Positions 46,481-54,949 of a DNA stretch of 64,000 bases are shown in pieces (the first letter of the stretch is position 1; every line of letters starts with the position of its first letter). A program made the translations under genes and the position numbers. The notes under the pieces are model-generated. The model saw only the letters and a program-made list of their open reading frames with translations. It made no database searches and was not told the DNA's origin. This stretch comes from Stutzerimonas kunmingensis (lineage in GTDB: Bacteria > Pseudomonadota > Gammaproteobacteria > Pseudomonadales > Pseudomonadaceae), in contig NZ_JACXXG010000017.1 of the NCBI RefSeq assembly GCF_014764705.1, positions 1 through 64,000 on the forward strand, in the 5' to 3' direction.

Positions 46481-46990
46481 TTCCGTAGGAGCGGGCCATG
46501 CCCGCGAGTGCAGCCCGGGATATTCCGGGGCCAACCGGTTCGCGGCCATGGGCCGCTCCTACGCATCCGTCGATATGCCGCCGTTCGATTATCAGCAGAG
46601 TGTGATTCCCCTGCATGGCTACAACCAGGCGTCAGGATACTTCCGTCGGAGCGGGCCATGCCCGCGAGCGCAGCCCAGGATATTCCGGGCCAACCGGTTC
46701 GCGGCCATGGGCCGCTCCTACGCATCCACTGATACGCCGCCATTCGGTGATCAGCAGAGCGTGATTCCCCTGCATGGCTACAACCAGGCGTCAGGATACT
46801 TCCGTAGGAGCGGGCCATGCCCGCGAGCGCAGCCCAGGGTATTCCGGGCCAAACGGTTCGCGGCCATTGGCCGCTCCTACGCAACCGCCGGTACGCCGCC
46901 GTCCGGCGGTCAGCGGAGCTTGATTAGCCTGCATGGCTACAACCAGGCGTCAGGATGCTTCCGTAGGAGCGGGCCATGCCCGCGAACACA
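46481..46990. repeat. REP array A: tandem ~159-base units with paired palindromes
   Basis: Unit starts at 46481, 46641, 46800 and 46959 (periods 160, 159, 159), about 3.2 copies. Each unit opens with a REP hairpin beginning GTAGGAGCGGGCCATGCC (first at 46485) and carries ~50 bases later the inverted relative ending ATGGGCCGCTCCTAC (to 46562), a REPIN arrangement. The spacer (CTGCATGGCTACAACCAGGC) is also conserved, so whole units were duplicated. The array fills the thiC-cytX gap; frames open through it are artefacts. Confidence 0.93.
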
Positions 46991-47034
46991 ACCCTGGCTG
47001 TGCCAGGTTTTCAAATAACTCTTCGAGAAAACAC

Positions 47035-48330
47035 GTGAAGACTCCAGGTCTGTATTCCCCCCATCAAAGCATCGCCGCCGAACATCGTGTATTCGGCGGA
47101 CGCGATCTGTTTTCCCTGTGGTTTTCCCTCGGCGTCGGCCTGATGGTATTGCAACTCGGCGCCTTGCTGGCGCCGGGCCTCGGCATGAGCGGCGCCTTGC
47201 TGGCGATCGTCAGCGGTACCGCCGTCGGCGTGATATTGCTCGGGGCGGTCGCAGTGATCGGCAGCGACACCGGCTTGTCTTCAATGGCCAATCTGAAGCG
47301 CACCCTGGGTGACCGCGGCGCTGTGCTACCGGCCTTGCTGAATCTGGTGCAGCTGATCGGTTGGGGCGCGTTCGAAATCATCGTCATGCGCGACGCGGCG
47401 AGCCTGCTGGCAACCCGTGCATTCGGCGAGCAGAGTGGGCTGGTCAGTCCTGCGCTCTGGACGTTGTTCTTCGGTGCGTTGGCCACCCTACTGGCGATCA
47501 CCGGCCCGTTGACCTTCGTTCGCCGAATACTGCGCAAGTGGGGTATCTGGCTGCTACTCGGGGCCTGCGTTTGGCTGACTTGGAACCTGCTGGACAAGGC
47601 CGATCTCAATGCACTGTGGGCACGTAAAGGCGACGGCTCGCTGCCTTTTGCGCTGGGCTTCGATATCGCCATCGCTATGCCTCTTTCCTGGCTTCCACTG
47701 ATTGCCGATTATTCGCGCTTCGGCAAGGCAGCGGGTCGGGTGTTCGGCGGCACGGTGCTGGGCTTCTTCGTCGGCAACGTCTGGCTGATGAGCCTCGGCG
47801 TCGCCTACACCCTGGCCTTTGCCGATAGCGGTGAGGTCAATGCTTTGCTGCTGGCTTTGGCCGGCGCCGGACTGGGGATACCGCTGCTGTTGATCCTGTT
47901 GGATGAGTCGGAAAATGCCTTTGCCGACATCCATTCGGCGGCGGTGTCAGTGGGCATTCTGCTGCCGTTCAAGGTCGAACGGCTGGCGTTAGTCATTGGC
48001 GCGCTGTGCACCTTGATTGCCTGGTTCGCGCCGCTGGCGGAATACCAGAACTTCCTTCTGCTGATCGGCTCGGTATTCGCGCCGTTGTTCGGCGTGGTGC
48101 TGGTGGATCACTACGTCCTGCGGCGCCGCGGCAGGCTGCAAATGACCAATTCGGTGTTGCGCTGGGAGACGTTGCTGGCCTGGGGCTGTGGTGCGGCTGC
48201 CTACCACGTGCTGGCAAACACCTGGCCGGAAATCGGGGCCAGCCTGCCGGCATTGTTCCTATCTGGCGGGTTGCTGCTGGTGTTGAGTCGTTTTGGCGGG
48301 GCTACGGCAGGCACGCCGGTTACACAATAA
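47035..48330 (+). CDS. cytX: Hydroxymethylpyrimidine/cytosine permease family transporter CytX
   Basis: An NCS1-type transporter of 431 aa with about twelve hydrophobic helices. The N-terminal SLWFSLGVGLMVLQLGALLAPGL, GSDTGLSSMANLKRTLG and the ADYSRFGKAAGRVFGG stretch are characteristic. CytX is the thiamin-linked branch that imports the pyrimidine part of thiamine. Its position after thiC supports that role. Start is GTG 47035, from the conserved VKTPGLYSPHQS; the frame continues upstream into the REP array. The TPP riboswitch and the intervening array may limit cotranscription with thiC. Confidence 0.85.
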   Translation: MKTPGLYSPHQSIAAEHRVFGGRDLFSLWFSLGVGLMVLQLGALLAPGLGMSGALLAIVSGTAVGVILLGAVAVIGSDTGLSSMANLKRTLGDRGAVLPALLNLVQLIGWGAFEIIVMRDAASLLATRAFGEQSGLVSPALWTLFFGALATLLAITGPLTFVRRILRKWGIWLLLGACVWLTWNLLDKADLNALWARKGDGSLPFALGFDIAIAMPLSWLPLIADYSRFGKAAGRVFGGTVLGFFVGNVWLMSLGVAYTLAFADSGEVNALLLALAGAGLGIPLLLILLDESENAFADIHSAAVSVGILLPFKVERLALVIGALCTLIAWFAPLAEYQNFLLLIGSVFAPLFGVVLVDHYVLRRRGRLQMTNSVLRWETLLAWGCGAAAYHVLANTWPEIGASLPALFLSGGLLLVLSRFGGATAGTPVTQ

Positions 48331-48374
48331 GCGGCGTTGGAGCGACCAGCTCAGCAGGCCCGCTGTCAGCGGGC

Positions 48375-48908
48375 CATGCGCCGGGTTCGCGGGCATGGCC
48401 CGCTCCTACGGTAGGCCAATCTGTGGGCGTGGCCGTGGTCGCGAACCGAAACCATCCATGCGAATTATCACCGCACGACTGCTGCAAGACGCCGGAGCTC
48501 AGTGGTTGCTGCCTGGGCATGCGCCGGGTTCGCGGGCATGGCCCGCTCCTACGGTAGGCCAATCTGTGGGCGTGGCCATGGCGGCGAACCGAAACCATCC
48601 ATGCGAATTATCAGGCACCGCACGACTGCTGCAAGACGCCGGAGCTCAGTGGTTGCTGCCTGGCCATGCGCCGGGTTCGCGGGCATGGCCCGCTCCTACG
48701 GTAGGCCAACCTGTGGGCGTGGCCATGGCGGCGAACCGAAACCATCCATGCGAATTATCAGGCACCGCACGACCGCTGCAAGATGCCGGAGCTTAGTGGT
48801 TCCTGTTTGGGCGTGCGCCGGGTTCGCGGGCATGGCCCGCTCCTACGGTAGGCCAACCTGTGGGCGTGGCCATGGGCGGCGAACCAGAACCGGCCATGCG
48901 GGCTATCA
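48375..48908. repeat. REP array B: four ~145-base tandem units
   Basis: Units begin with CATGCGCCGGGTTCGCGGGC at 48375, 48518, 48665 and (variant CGTGCG) 48812, periods 143, 147 and 147. Each carries a REP palindrome of the form TTCGCGGGCATGGCCCGCTCCTAC. A well conserved spacer follows (GGTAGGCCAACCTGTGGGCG onward). The array fills most of the gap between cytX and the nuclease gene; the remaining ~90 bases before 49001 should hold that gene's promoter, but I see no clear -10/-35. Confidence 0.92.
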
Positions 48909-49000
48909 GGCTCCGCACGGCGCTTATGTGACCTGCCTGATTTCTATCGCCGTTCGCTGGGGTATTGTTCGGTGTCCAATCACAGCTAAGGGAATAGCGC

Positions 49001-50428
49001 ATGGAAATCCTCCACCATGGAGCTCGCGATGGTGTCACTGGGTCGTGCCATCAGTTGCGGATGAACACCGACACCAGCGTGCTGGTCGACTGCGGCCTTT
49101 TTCAGGGCGCCGAGGCGTCTGCGTCCGGCGCGGCTGGCGGTGACAGGCTAGACATCGACTTTGACCTCTCCGGCATCCGTGCGCTGGTCGTCACGCATGT
49201 TCACATTGACCATGTTGGCCGCATTCCGAATTTGCTCGCGGCCGGGTTTAAGGGGCCGATTCTCTGCAGTGAAGCATCCGCCAGACTCCTGCCGATCGTG
49301 CTCGAGGATGTCTTCAAGCTTGGCATCAGCCGTGACCAGGCGAAGGTTGAGCGGTACCTCGCGGTCATCGAGGCACGAATCATCGCCTTGCCCTACAAAA
49401 CCTGGTTCACGCTGCATGATGATGCCTCGCTGCATGCGCGGATCCGTCTGCAGCGCGCCGGCCATATTCTCGGCTCGGCCTACGTCGAGGTGGATGTACA
49501 CGACCGGCGTACGGATGAGAAGAAACGCATCGTCTTCTCCGGAGATCTGGGCGCGCCCCACGCGCCATTATTGTCAGCGCCCAAGCCCGCTCATCGCGCA
49601 GACATCGTGGTGCTGGAAAGTACATACGGCGATCGCAAACACCAGAGCCGTGCCGATCGGCGCCAGCGGTTACAGGCGGTCATCGAAGACGCATTGCGCG
49701 ATATGGGTACGGTGCTGATCCCGGCATTCAGTATTGGCCGGACCCAAGAGCTGCTCTACGAACTGGAAGACATCATCCATCGCTGCGTCAATGGCGATCA
49801 CTCGTCGGCGATGCCCGACGCGGATCTCTGGCCCAGACTGCCGATAATCCTCGATTCACCGCTTGCCAGCCGTTTCACCGAAGCCTATCGCCAGCTGCAG
49901 CCCTTTTGGGACGAAGAGGCCACCAAGCGAGTTCGCAACGGCCGACGCCCGCTGGCGTTCGACCAGCTGATCACCGTCGACAGCCACGCCGACCATCAGC
50001 GCACGGTCAACCATCTGGCACAGACCGGACGGCCCTCCGTGGTCATCGCTGGTGGCGGTATGTGCAGCGGGGGTCGCATCGTCAATTACCTCAAGGCGAT
50101 GCTTGGCGATAAGCGTCACAACGTCGTGTTTGTCGGCTATCAGGCGCGGGGCACGCCAGGCGCGGAAATACAACAATTTGGTCCGCGCGGTGGTTATGTT
50201 GAACTCGACGGCGAGCGCTACGAGATCACGGCGAAAATTCATTCGCTCGGAGGCTATTCGGCACATGCCGACCAGAATGGACTGGTGCGCTTCATCACCG
50301 GCATGCGCGAATGGCCAGGCGAGGTTCGCCTGGTACACGGCGAGGCCCAGGCGAAGGAGCAACTGCGTCAGGTGTTGGAGCGCGAATACCAACGCAAAGG
50401 CGTTAACGCCAGCATCCATATCCCCTGA
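49001..50428 (+). CDS. Metallo-beta-lactamase/beta-CASP RNase-like protein
   Basis: A 475-aa metal-dependent nuclease of the beta-CASP family, which cuts RNA or DNA using two zinc ions. The zinc signature THVHIDHVGRIP is near residue 65. Further motifs are VFSGDLGAP, STYGDR, the beta-CASP patterns PAFSIGRTQELLYEL and AGGGMCSGGRIVNYLKAML, and the late zinc ligands SAHADQNGLVRF. AAGGGA precedes the ATG by about seven bases. It stands alone, framed by REP arrays B and C. RNA substrates are unknown; a link to the REP RNA hairpins around it would be speculation. Confidence 0.9.
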   Translation: MEILHHGARDGVTGSCHQLRMNTDTSVLVDCGLFQGAEASASGAAGGDRLDIDFDLSGIRALVVTHVHIDHVGRIPNLLAAGFKGPILCSEASARLLPIVLEDVFKLGISRDQAKVERYLAVIEARIIALPYKTWFTLHDDASLHARIRLQRAGHILGSAYVEVDVHDRRTDEKKRIVFSGDLGAPHAPLLSAPKPAHRADIVVLESTYGDRKHQSRADRRQRLQAVIEDALRDMGTVLIPAFSIGRTQELLYELEDIIHRCVNGDHSSAMPDADLWPRLPIILDSPLASRFTEAYRQLQPFWDEEATKRVRNGRRPLAFDQLITVDSHADHQRTVNHLAQTGRPSVVIAGGGMCSGGRIVNYLKAMLGDKRHNVVFVGYQARGTPGAEIQQFGPRGGYVELDGERYEITAKIHSLGGYSAHADQNGLVRFITGMREWPGEVRLVHGEAQAKEQLRQVLEREYQRKGVNASIHIP

Positions 50429-50443
50429 CCGCGCCAGGTTTAC

Positions 50444-51033
50444 GTAGGTGCGGCCTATGGCCGCGAACAGAAGCCGGCTCGATGATTCGGGATCGGTTCG
50501 CGGGCACGGCCCGCTCCTACAGCGGGTACAGGTATTTGTAGGCGCGGTCCATGGCCGCGAATGGGGCGCCTCGATGATTTGGATGTGGTTCGCGGGCATG
50601 GCCCGCTCCTACGGTGGGGTACAAGCATTTGTAGGAGCGGCCCATGGCCGCGAATAGGGCCGGCTTGATGAATCGGGATCGGTTCGCGGACATGGCCCGC
50701 TCCTACGGCGGGGTACCGGCATTTGTAGGCGCGGCCCATGGCCGCGAACCGAAGCCGGCTCGATGATTCAGGACCGATTCGCGGGCACGGCTCGCTCTTA
50801 CGGCGGGGTACGGGCATTTGTAGGAGCGGCCCATGGCCGCGAACCGAAGCGGGCTCGATGATTTGGGACCGATTCGCGGGCATCGCACGCTCCTACGGCG
50901 GGGTGCCGGCATTTGTAGGCGCGGTCCATGGCCGCGAATAGGGCCGGCTCGATGATTCAGGATCGATTCGCGGGCACGGCCCGCTCCTACGGCGGGGTAC
51001 GGGCATTTGTAGGAGCGGTCCACGACCGTAAAC
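50444..51033. repeat. REP array C: seven ~94-base tandem units before the RAYT gene
   Basis: Units begin GTAGG at 50444, 50538, 50631, 50725, 50820, 50915 and 51009 (periods 93-95). Each has a REP opening GTAGGAGCGGCCCATGGCCG (or GTAGGCGCGG) and an inverted REP ending ATGGCCCGCTCCTAC. The GTAG at the foot of each hairpin is the tetranucleotide recognised by REP transposases. The last unit ends ~20 bases ahead of the RAYT start codon. Small differences between units show that the array is not a sequencing artefact of one exact repeat. Confidence 0.95.
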
Positions 51034-51055
51034 AACAGATAAAAGGAAGCAAGGG

Positions 51056-51517
51056 ATGCCTCCACGAATAGCGCATGGATGTGATCTGAGAAAAGGAAGG
51101 GTTTCGGAGACAGGTCGGGCTTATCTCCTGACCGCTATAACAAACCAAAGGCGCCCGGTTTTCACCAACTTCAATGCCGGCCGGATACTGATTGCTGCCA
51201 TGAAGCAAGCTGAGGACGCGGGTCGCATAGAGTCGTTCGCCTGGGTGATCATGCCGGATCACCTGCATTGGTTGGTCTGCTTGAACAGAGGTTCGCTGGG
51301 CGCGCTGATGCGCGATGTGAAATCCCAGAGCGGAAGGCTGATCAAACGGGCGGCCGGTTCAAATCAACCGATATGGCAGGCGGGCTATCACGACCGCGCT
51401 ATCCGGGGTGATGAAGAGCTGCTAGCGACTGCTCGGTACGTTGTGGCCAATCCTTTGCGCGCAGGCCTTGTAACGCGGATTGCCGACTATCCCTTGTGGG
51501 ATGCGAAATGGCTTTGA
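51056..51517 (+). CDS. REP-associated tyrosine transposase (RAYT)
   Basis: A 153-aa HUH single-strand transposase related to IS200/IS605 TnpA. The HUH motif is His69-Leu70-His71 in IMPDHLHWLV, and the catalytic Tyr is Y128 in ATARYVVANPLRAGLV. QAGYHDRAIRGDEE and the C-terminal YPLWDAKWL are family features. AAGG-type ribosome sites lie just upstream. It is flanked on both sides by REP arrays, which is the usual RAYT arrangement, and is presumably what spread them. RAYTs are domesticated single-copy genes rather than mobile insertion sequences, so no IS ends are expected. Confidence 0.95.
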   Translation: MPPRIAHGCDLRKGRVSETGRAYLLTAITNQRRPVFTNFNAGRILIAAMKQAEDAGRIESFAWVIMPDHLHWLVCLNRGSLGALMRDVKSQSGRLIKRAAGSNQPIWQAGYHDRAIRGDEELLATARYVVANPLRAGLVTRIADYPLWDAKWL

Positions 51518-51538
51518 GCGTCGTGGCCAGATCGGGTG

Positions 51539-51661
51539 CGTGGTTCGCGGGCATGGCCCGCTCCTACGGTGGGGTACGGGCATTTGTAGGAGCGGCCCAT
51601 GGCCGCGAACAGAAGCCGGCTCGATGGTTCAGGGCCGATTCGCGCGCATGGCCCGCTCCTA
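51539..51661. repeat. REP array D: REP palindromes downstream of the RAYT gene
   Basis: Three REP hairpins follow the RAYT stop: one ending GGCCCGCTCCTAC (51544-51567), one opening GTAGGAGCGGCCCATGG (~51586), and an inverted one at 51639-51661. They match array C units. The last base triplet of the final REP (CTA at 51659-51661) is the stop codon of the glycosyltransferase on the minus strand. Confidence 0.9.
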
Positions 51662-52780
51662 GTGGCTGTGTTGCTTGATCACCTCCCGATACACGCGTGC
51701 GGTTTCGGCGCACATGCGTTCGGCGGTGAACAATTGTTCGAAGCGTGTTGCGGCATTCGCGCCGAACTGGCTTGCGTCTTCATGGCTGCCCCAAAGACGC
51801 GTCATCGCCTCGCGCAATGCGGGAGGGTTGGCCGGCGGTACGGCCAGGCCCGTCGTTTCGTGAAGATTGACGAACGTCGTTCCGGTACCGATTTCGCAGG
51901 AAATCATCGGCTTTCCATACATCGAGGCCTCCAGCAACGATATGCCGAAAGCCTCCGAACGCAGATGGGATGGAAACACCATCGCATGGCACAACTGAAG
52001 CAGGCACGCCTTGTCTTCATCGTCCAACCGACCGAGGAACTGCACCTGTCGCAGCTGAAGTCGCTCTGCCTGGGCGCGGAGTTCCGCTTCCTGCGGGCCG
52101 GAGCCGATGATCACCAATGGAAACTCGGTGCCATGCAGCGCGTCGAGCAGGCTTCCCAGCCCCTTGTAATAACGCAGCACACCCACGAACAGAAAGAACT
52201 TCGGCCCGACCCGCTGGCGCCAGTATTCAAGCTTCGCCGGCGAACAAGGCGGATAAGCCGCCCGATCCAGGCCATAGGGGATGACCTCGACCTTGCTTGC
52301 GTACTGCTGTAGCACCGGACTGCTGCGCTGGTAATTCGGTGAAGCGACGAGAATCCTGTCGACACTGCTCAGGAACCGCTTCATCAAGGGGCGATAGAGG
52401 GTCAGCAATGTGCGTTGCTTGACGATATCCGAGTGATAGCTCACGACTGTAGGACATCTATGGCGGGTCACGAAGTGCACCACATCCATCACCGGCCAAG
52501 GGAAGTGAAAATGCACAACGTCGGCTTCGGCGGCCATCTCGGAAAACATACCGAACACCTCGCGGGAGAAACCGGTCGAGGCTATGAATAGATCCTGGCG
52601 TGCGCGTCTCACCTCATGGCCGGCCACCTGAACCCGCTCCGGCTGAGGTGTCGCACTCAACGCCAGCACCTCTCCTTGCACACCGTGCGTGCGGCCGCCT
52701 TCACAGAGTTGAAAAATAACCTGTTCGATACCGCCAGTTGTGTCGGGCAGGTAGGTCTTGAAAAAGTGAAGGACGCGCAT
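51659..52780 (-). CDS. Glycosyltransferase family 4
   Basis: A 373-aa GT-B enzyme. MRVLHFFKTYLPDTTGGIEQVIFQL starts the acceptor domain. FFLFVGVLRYYKGLGSLLDAL, VIIGSGPQE, FLGRLDDEDKACLLQLCHAMVFPSHLRSEAFGISLLEASMYGKPMISCEIGTGTTFVN form the donor domain with E-x7-E. ATG 52780 is chosen for this N-terminus with AGGA just upstream; the frame is open 210 bases further without homology. It belongs functionally with the polysaccharide genes to its right, although it is on the other strand. Its stop codon lies inside a REP element. Similar enzymes use GDP-mannose or GDP-rhamnose, but specificity is not readable here. Confidence 0.9.
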   Translation of the reverse strand: MRVLHFFKTYLPDTTGGIEQVIFQLCEGGRTHGVQGEVLALSATPQPERVQVAGHEVRRARQDLFIASTGFSREVFGMFSEMAAEADVVHFHFPWPVMDVVHFVTRHRCPTVVSYHSDIVKQRTLLTLYRPLMKRFLSSVDRILVASPNYQRSSPVLQQYASKVEVIPYGLDRAAYPPCSPAKLEYWRQRVGPKFFLFVGVLRYYKGLGSLLDALHGTEFPLVIIGSGPQEAELRAQAERLQLRQVQFLGRLDDEDKACLLQLCHAMVFPSHLRSEAFGISLLEASMYGKPMISCEIGTGTTFVNLHETTGLAVPPANPPALREAMTRLWGSHEDASQFGANAATRFEQLFTAERMCAETARVYREVIKQHSH

Positions 52781-53202
52781 TGCTTTCCTGTAATGGTCTG
52801 GTGATTGCTTGGCCCGACTAGACGCTTGAATTGGGGCTGACACTCCGATGCCGGGTAGCCGTCTCATGATGCGTTCGCCTGACGGGCGGTTTGTCGAAAG
52901 CATCGAGCCAACGCAGCCAAACAAAGCAATACGAAGTCGAACAGACGGAGTTCTATCGTGGTTCAGCTGGAGCGGCTCAGGCTGCGCCAAGCAGATGATC
53001 TGCAGACATCTTCTCCGTGCCTTCTAATGCACCAAGGTCTTCATGAGTCGTTGTTTGGCTATTCGCGAAGGCGCGCCGACTTTACCGGCGAGGGTGACCA
53101 GCGGCAAGAACGGCTATTCGTCGCGTGCAGCCTGGGCACATTCAATGTTGATCGCTTCGGTGATACACTCCGCCGCTTTTCAGCACCCGGCAGTTTGGAA
53201 TT
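52781..53202. other. Divergent intergenic region between the GT4 gene and the type I secretion operon
   Basis: 422 bases without a credible gene; short open frames here lack codon bias and ribosome sites. A candidate promoter for the secretion operon is TTCAAT (53141) - 17 bases - TACACT (53164-53169) with an extended -10 TG at 53161. The ATG at 53203 follows 33 bases later. No operator is evident. Confidence 0.45.
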
Positions 53203-54936
53203 ATGCGTAACGCGCAGGAAAACGCCCTCAGGGTCGCGCTCAAGGCGTGCAAGGGGAGTTTCGTTTCGGTAGGGTTCTTCAGCTTCTTTGTTAACGCCCT
53301 GATGCTGGTGCCGTCGTTCTACATGCTGCAGGTCTATGGTCGGGTCGTAACCAGCGGCAGCATTTCGACGCTGGTCATGCTTACGATCATCATGACCGTC
53401 CTGATGATAACGATGGGTGCGCTCGAATGGGTTCGCTCACGGATCATGGTTCGGGTCAGCACCAAGCTCGATGTGTTACTTAGCCGCGACGTCTATCGTG
53501 CGAGCTTCAAGCGAGCCCTGGATAGCGGTGGCATGGACGCATCGGCGCAGCCCCTTAATGACCTCACCGGTTTGCGTCAGTTCCTTACTGGAAACGGTCT
53601 TTTCGCATTTTTCGATGCGCCGTGGCTGCCAATCTACATTGGCGTGATGTTTCTCTTTCATCCCTGGTTCGGCTGGATCGCCATCGCAAGCGCAATCGTC
53701 CTGCTGTGCCTGGCTGTTGCCAATGAGCGCTTGACCGGTAAGTCGATCGCTGAAGCCAACAAGCAGAATATCGCGGCGAATCTGCATACCAATAAGACGT
53801 TGCGTAATGCCGAAGTCATCGAGTCCATGGGCATGCTGCAGACCCTCATGGGGCGCTGGGGTCAGCGTCAGCGCAAAGTGCTGGTGCTGCAATCAGAGGC
53901 CAGTGATAACGGCGGACTGATCACGTCATTATCGAAATCATTCCGGATGCTTATCCAATCGCTGATTCTTGGTGTTGGTGCCTATCTGGCGGTGCAGCAT
54001 GAGATCACTCCTGGCCTGATGATCGCCGGCTCCATTCTGCTGGGGCGGGCGCTGGCGCCAATCGACCTTATAATCGGCAGCTGGAAAGGATTCATTGCGG
54101 CCCGCTCGCAATATTCTCGGCTTAACGAGATGCTTGATTTGCAGCAGGCAGAGCCGCAGCGCATGTCGCTCCCTGCGCCAGATGGCAACGTCCAGGTCGA
54201 AAACCTGATAGTCGCCGCGCCTGGCTCAAAGACCCCCATTCTTAAGAACATCACGTTCGCGGCTCCAGCCGGGGCGGTGGTTGGCATCATCGGGCCCAGC
54301 GCTTCCGGTAAGTCGACGTTGGCCCGTGCGCTGCTCGGCGTCTGGACACCTCAGCATGGCGTGGTGCGGCTCGACGGTGCTGATATCAACAATTGGGACA
54401 AGCAGGAGCTGGGTCCGTATGTCGGTTATCTGCCTCAGGACATCGAACTGTTTGAAGGAAGCATTAGCGATAACATTGCACGTTTCGGTGACATCGACTC
54501 CGAAAAGATAATCGCGGCGGCTAAAACAGCCGGTGTTCACGAAATGGTTCTGCAGCTGCCGGAGGGCTACGACACGGTAATCGGTACTGCCGGGGTCAAT
54601 CTGTCCGGAGGGCAGCGGCAGCGCATCGGACTGGCTCGTGCGATTTACGGCACCCCCAGGTTGATCATCCTGGATGAGCCGAACTCAAACCTTGACGATG
54701 TGGGTGAGCGCGCCTTGGCGGGCGCTATCCAGCAGTTGAAGGCGACCGGGGCGACGATCTTCGTCATTACGCATCGCACAAGCATTCTCAGCCAACTGGA
54801 CCGGCTCATGGTCATGACTGGCGGAACGATCAATATGTATGGCCCGCGCGATCAGGTCATGGCGGAACTCAATAAGCAACAATCGGCCGCGCAAGCTCAA
54901 GCGTCGCAGCCTGCCGTTGCGTCGGCTCGCTTTTGA
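53203..54936 (+). CDS. Type I secretion system ABC transporter (PrtD/AprD/RsaD class)
   Basis: A 577-aa inner-membrane export ATPase. The first ~300 residues carry six membrane segments; there is no N-terminal peptidase or peptidase-like domain, so it belongs with exporters of RTX proteases, lipases, S-layer proteins and small adhesins. ATPase motifs are Walker A GPSASGKST (~364), signature LSGGQRQRIGLARAIY (~467) and Walker B LIILDEPNSNLD (~486); the NSNLD ending is typical of PrtD. It is first in an apparent operon with the adaptor and channel, and runs on into the O-polysaccharide genes. No RTX substrate gene is in the window. Confidence 0.92.
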   Translation: MRNAQENALRVALKACKGSFVSVGFFSFFVNALMLVPSFYMLQVYGRVVTSGSISTLVMLTIIMTVLMITMGALEWVRSRIMVRVSTKLDVLLSRDVYRASFKRALDSGGMDASAQPLNDLTGLRQFLTGNGLFAFFDAPWLPIYIGVMFLFHPWFGWIAIASAIVLLCLAVANERLTGKSIAEANKQNIAANLHTNKTLRNAEVIESMGMLQTLMGRWGQRQRKVLVLQSEASDNGGLITSLSKSFRMLIQSLILGVGAYLAVQHEITPGLMIAGSILLGRALAPIDLIIGSWKGFIAARSQYSRLNEMLDLQQAEPQRMSLPAPDGNVQVENLIVAAPGSKTPILKNITFAAPAGAVVGIIGPSASGKSTLARALLGVWTPQHGVVRLDGADINNWDKQELGPYVGYLPQDIELFEGSISDNIARFGDIDSEKIIAAAKTAGVHEMVLQLPEGYDTVIGTAGVNLSGGQRQRIGLARAIYGTPRLIILDEPNSNLDDVGERALAGAIQQLKATGATIFVITHRTSILSQLDRLMVMTGGTINMYGPRDQVMAELNKQQSAAQAQASQPAVASARF

Positions 54937-54949
54937 GCAGGGACTATCG

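Noticed and set aside
46548..47018. Open frames running through REP array A
   Set aside because: The encoded peptide is a translation of REP palindromes (repeated RSGPCPRAQPRIF pattern), not a gene.
48293..49143. Open frames through REP array B with internally repeated peptides
   Set aside because: Repeated peptide units simply mirror the ~145-base DNA repeats and run out of phase into the nuclease gene.
50444..51033. CRISPR array
   Set aside because: The units are ~94-base tandem repeats with palindromic REPs and near-identical spacers. There are no short direct repeats with unique spacers, no leader and no cas genes.
51659..52990. Longer glycosyltransferase starting at 52990
   Set aside because: The 70 extra residues have no family similarity and lie in the intergenic region; the family N-terminus begins at 52780 with a ribosome site.
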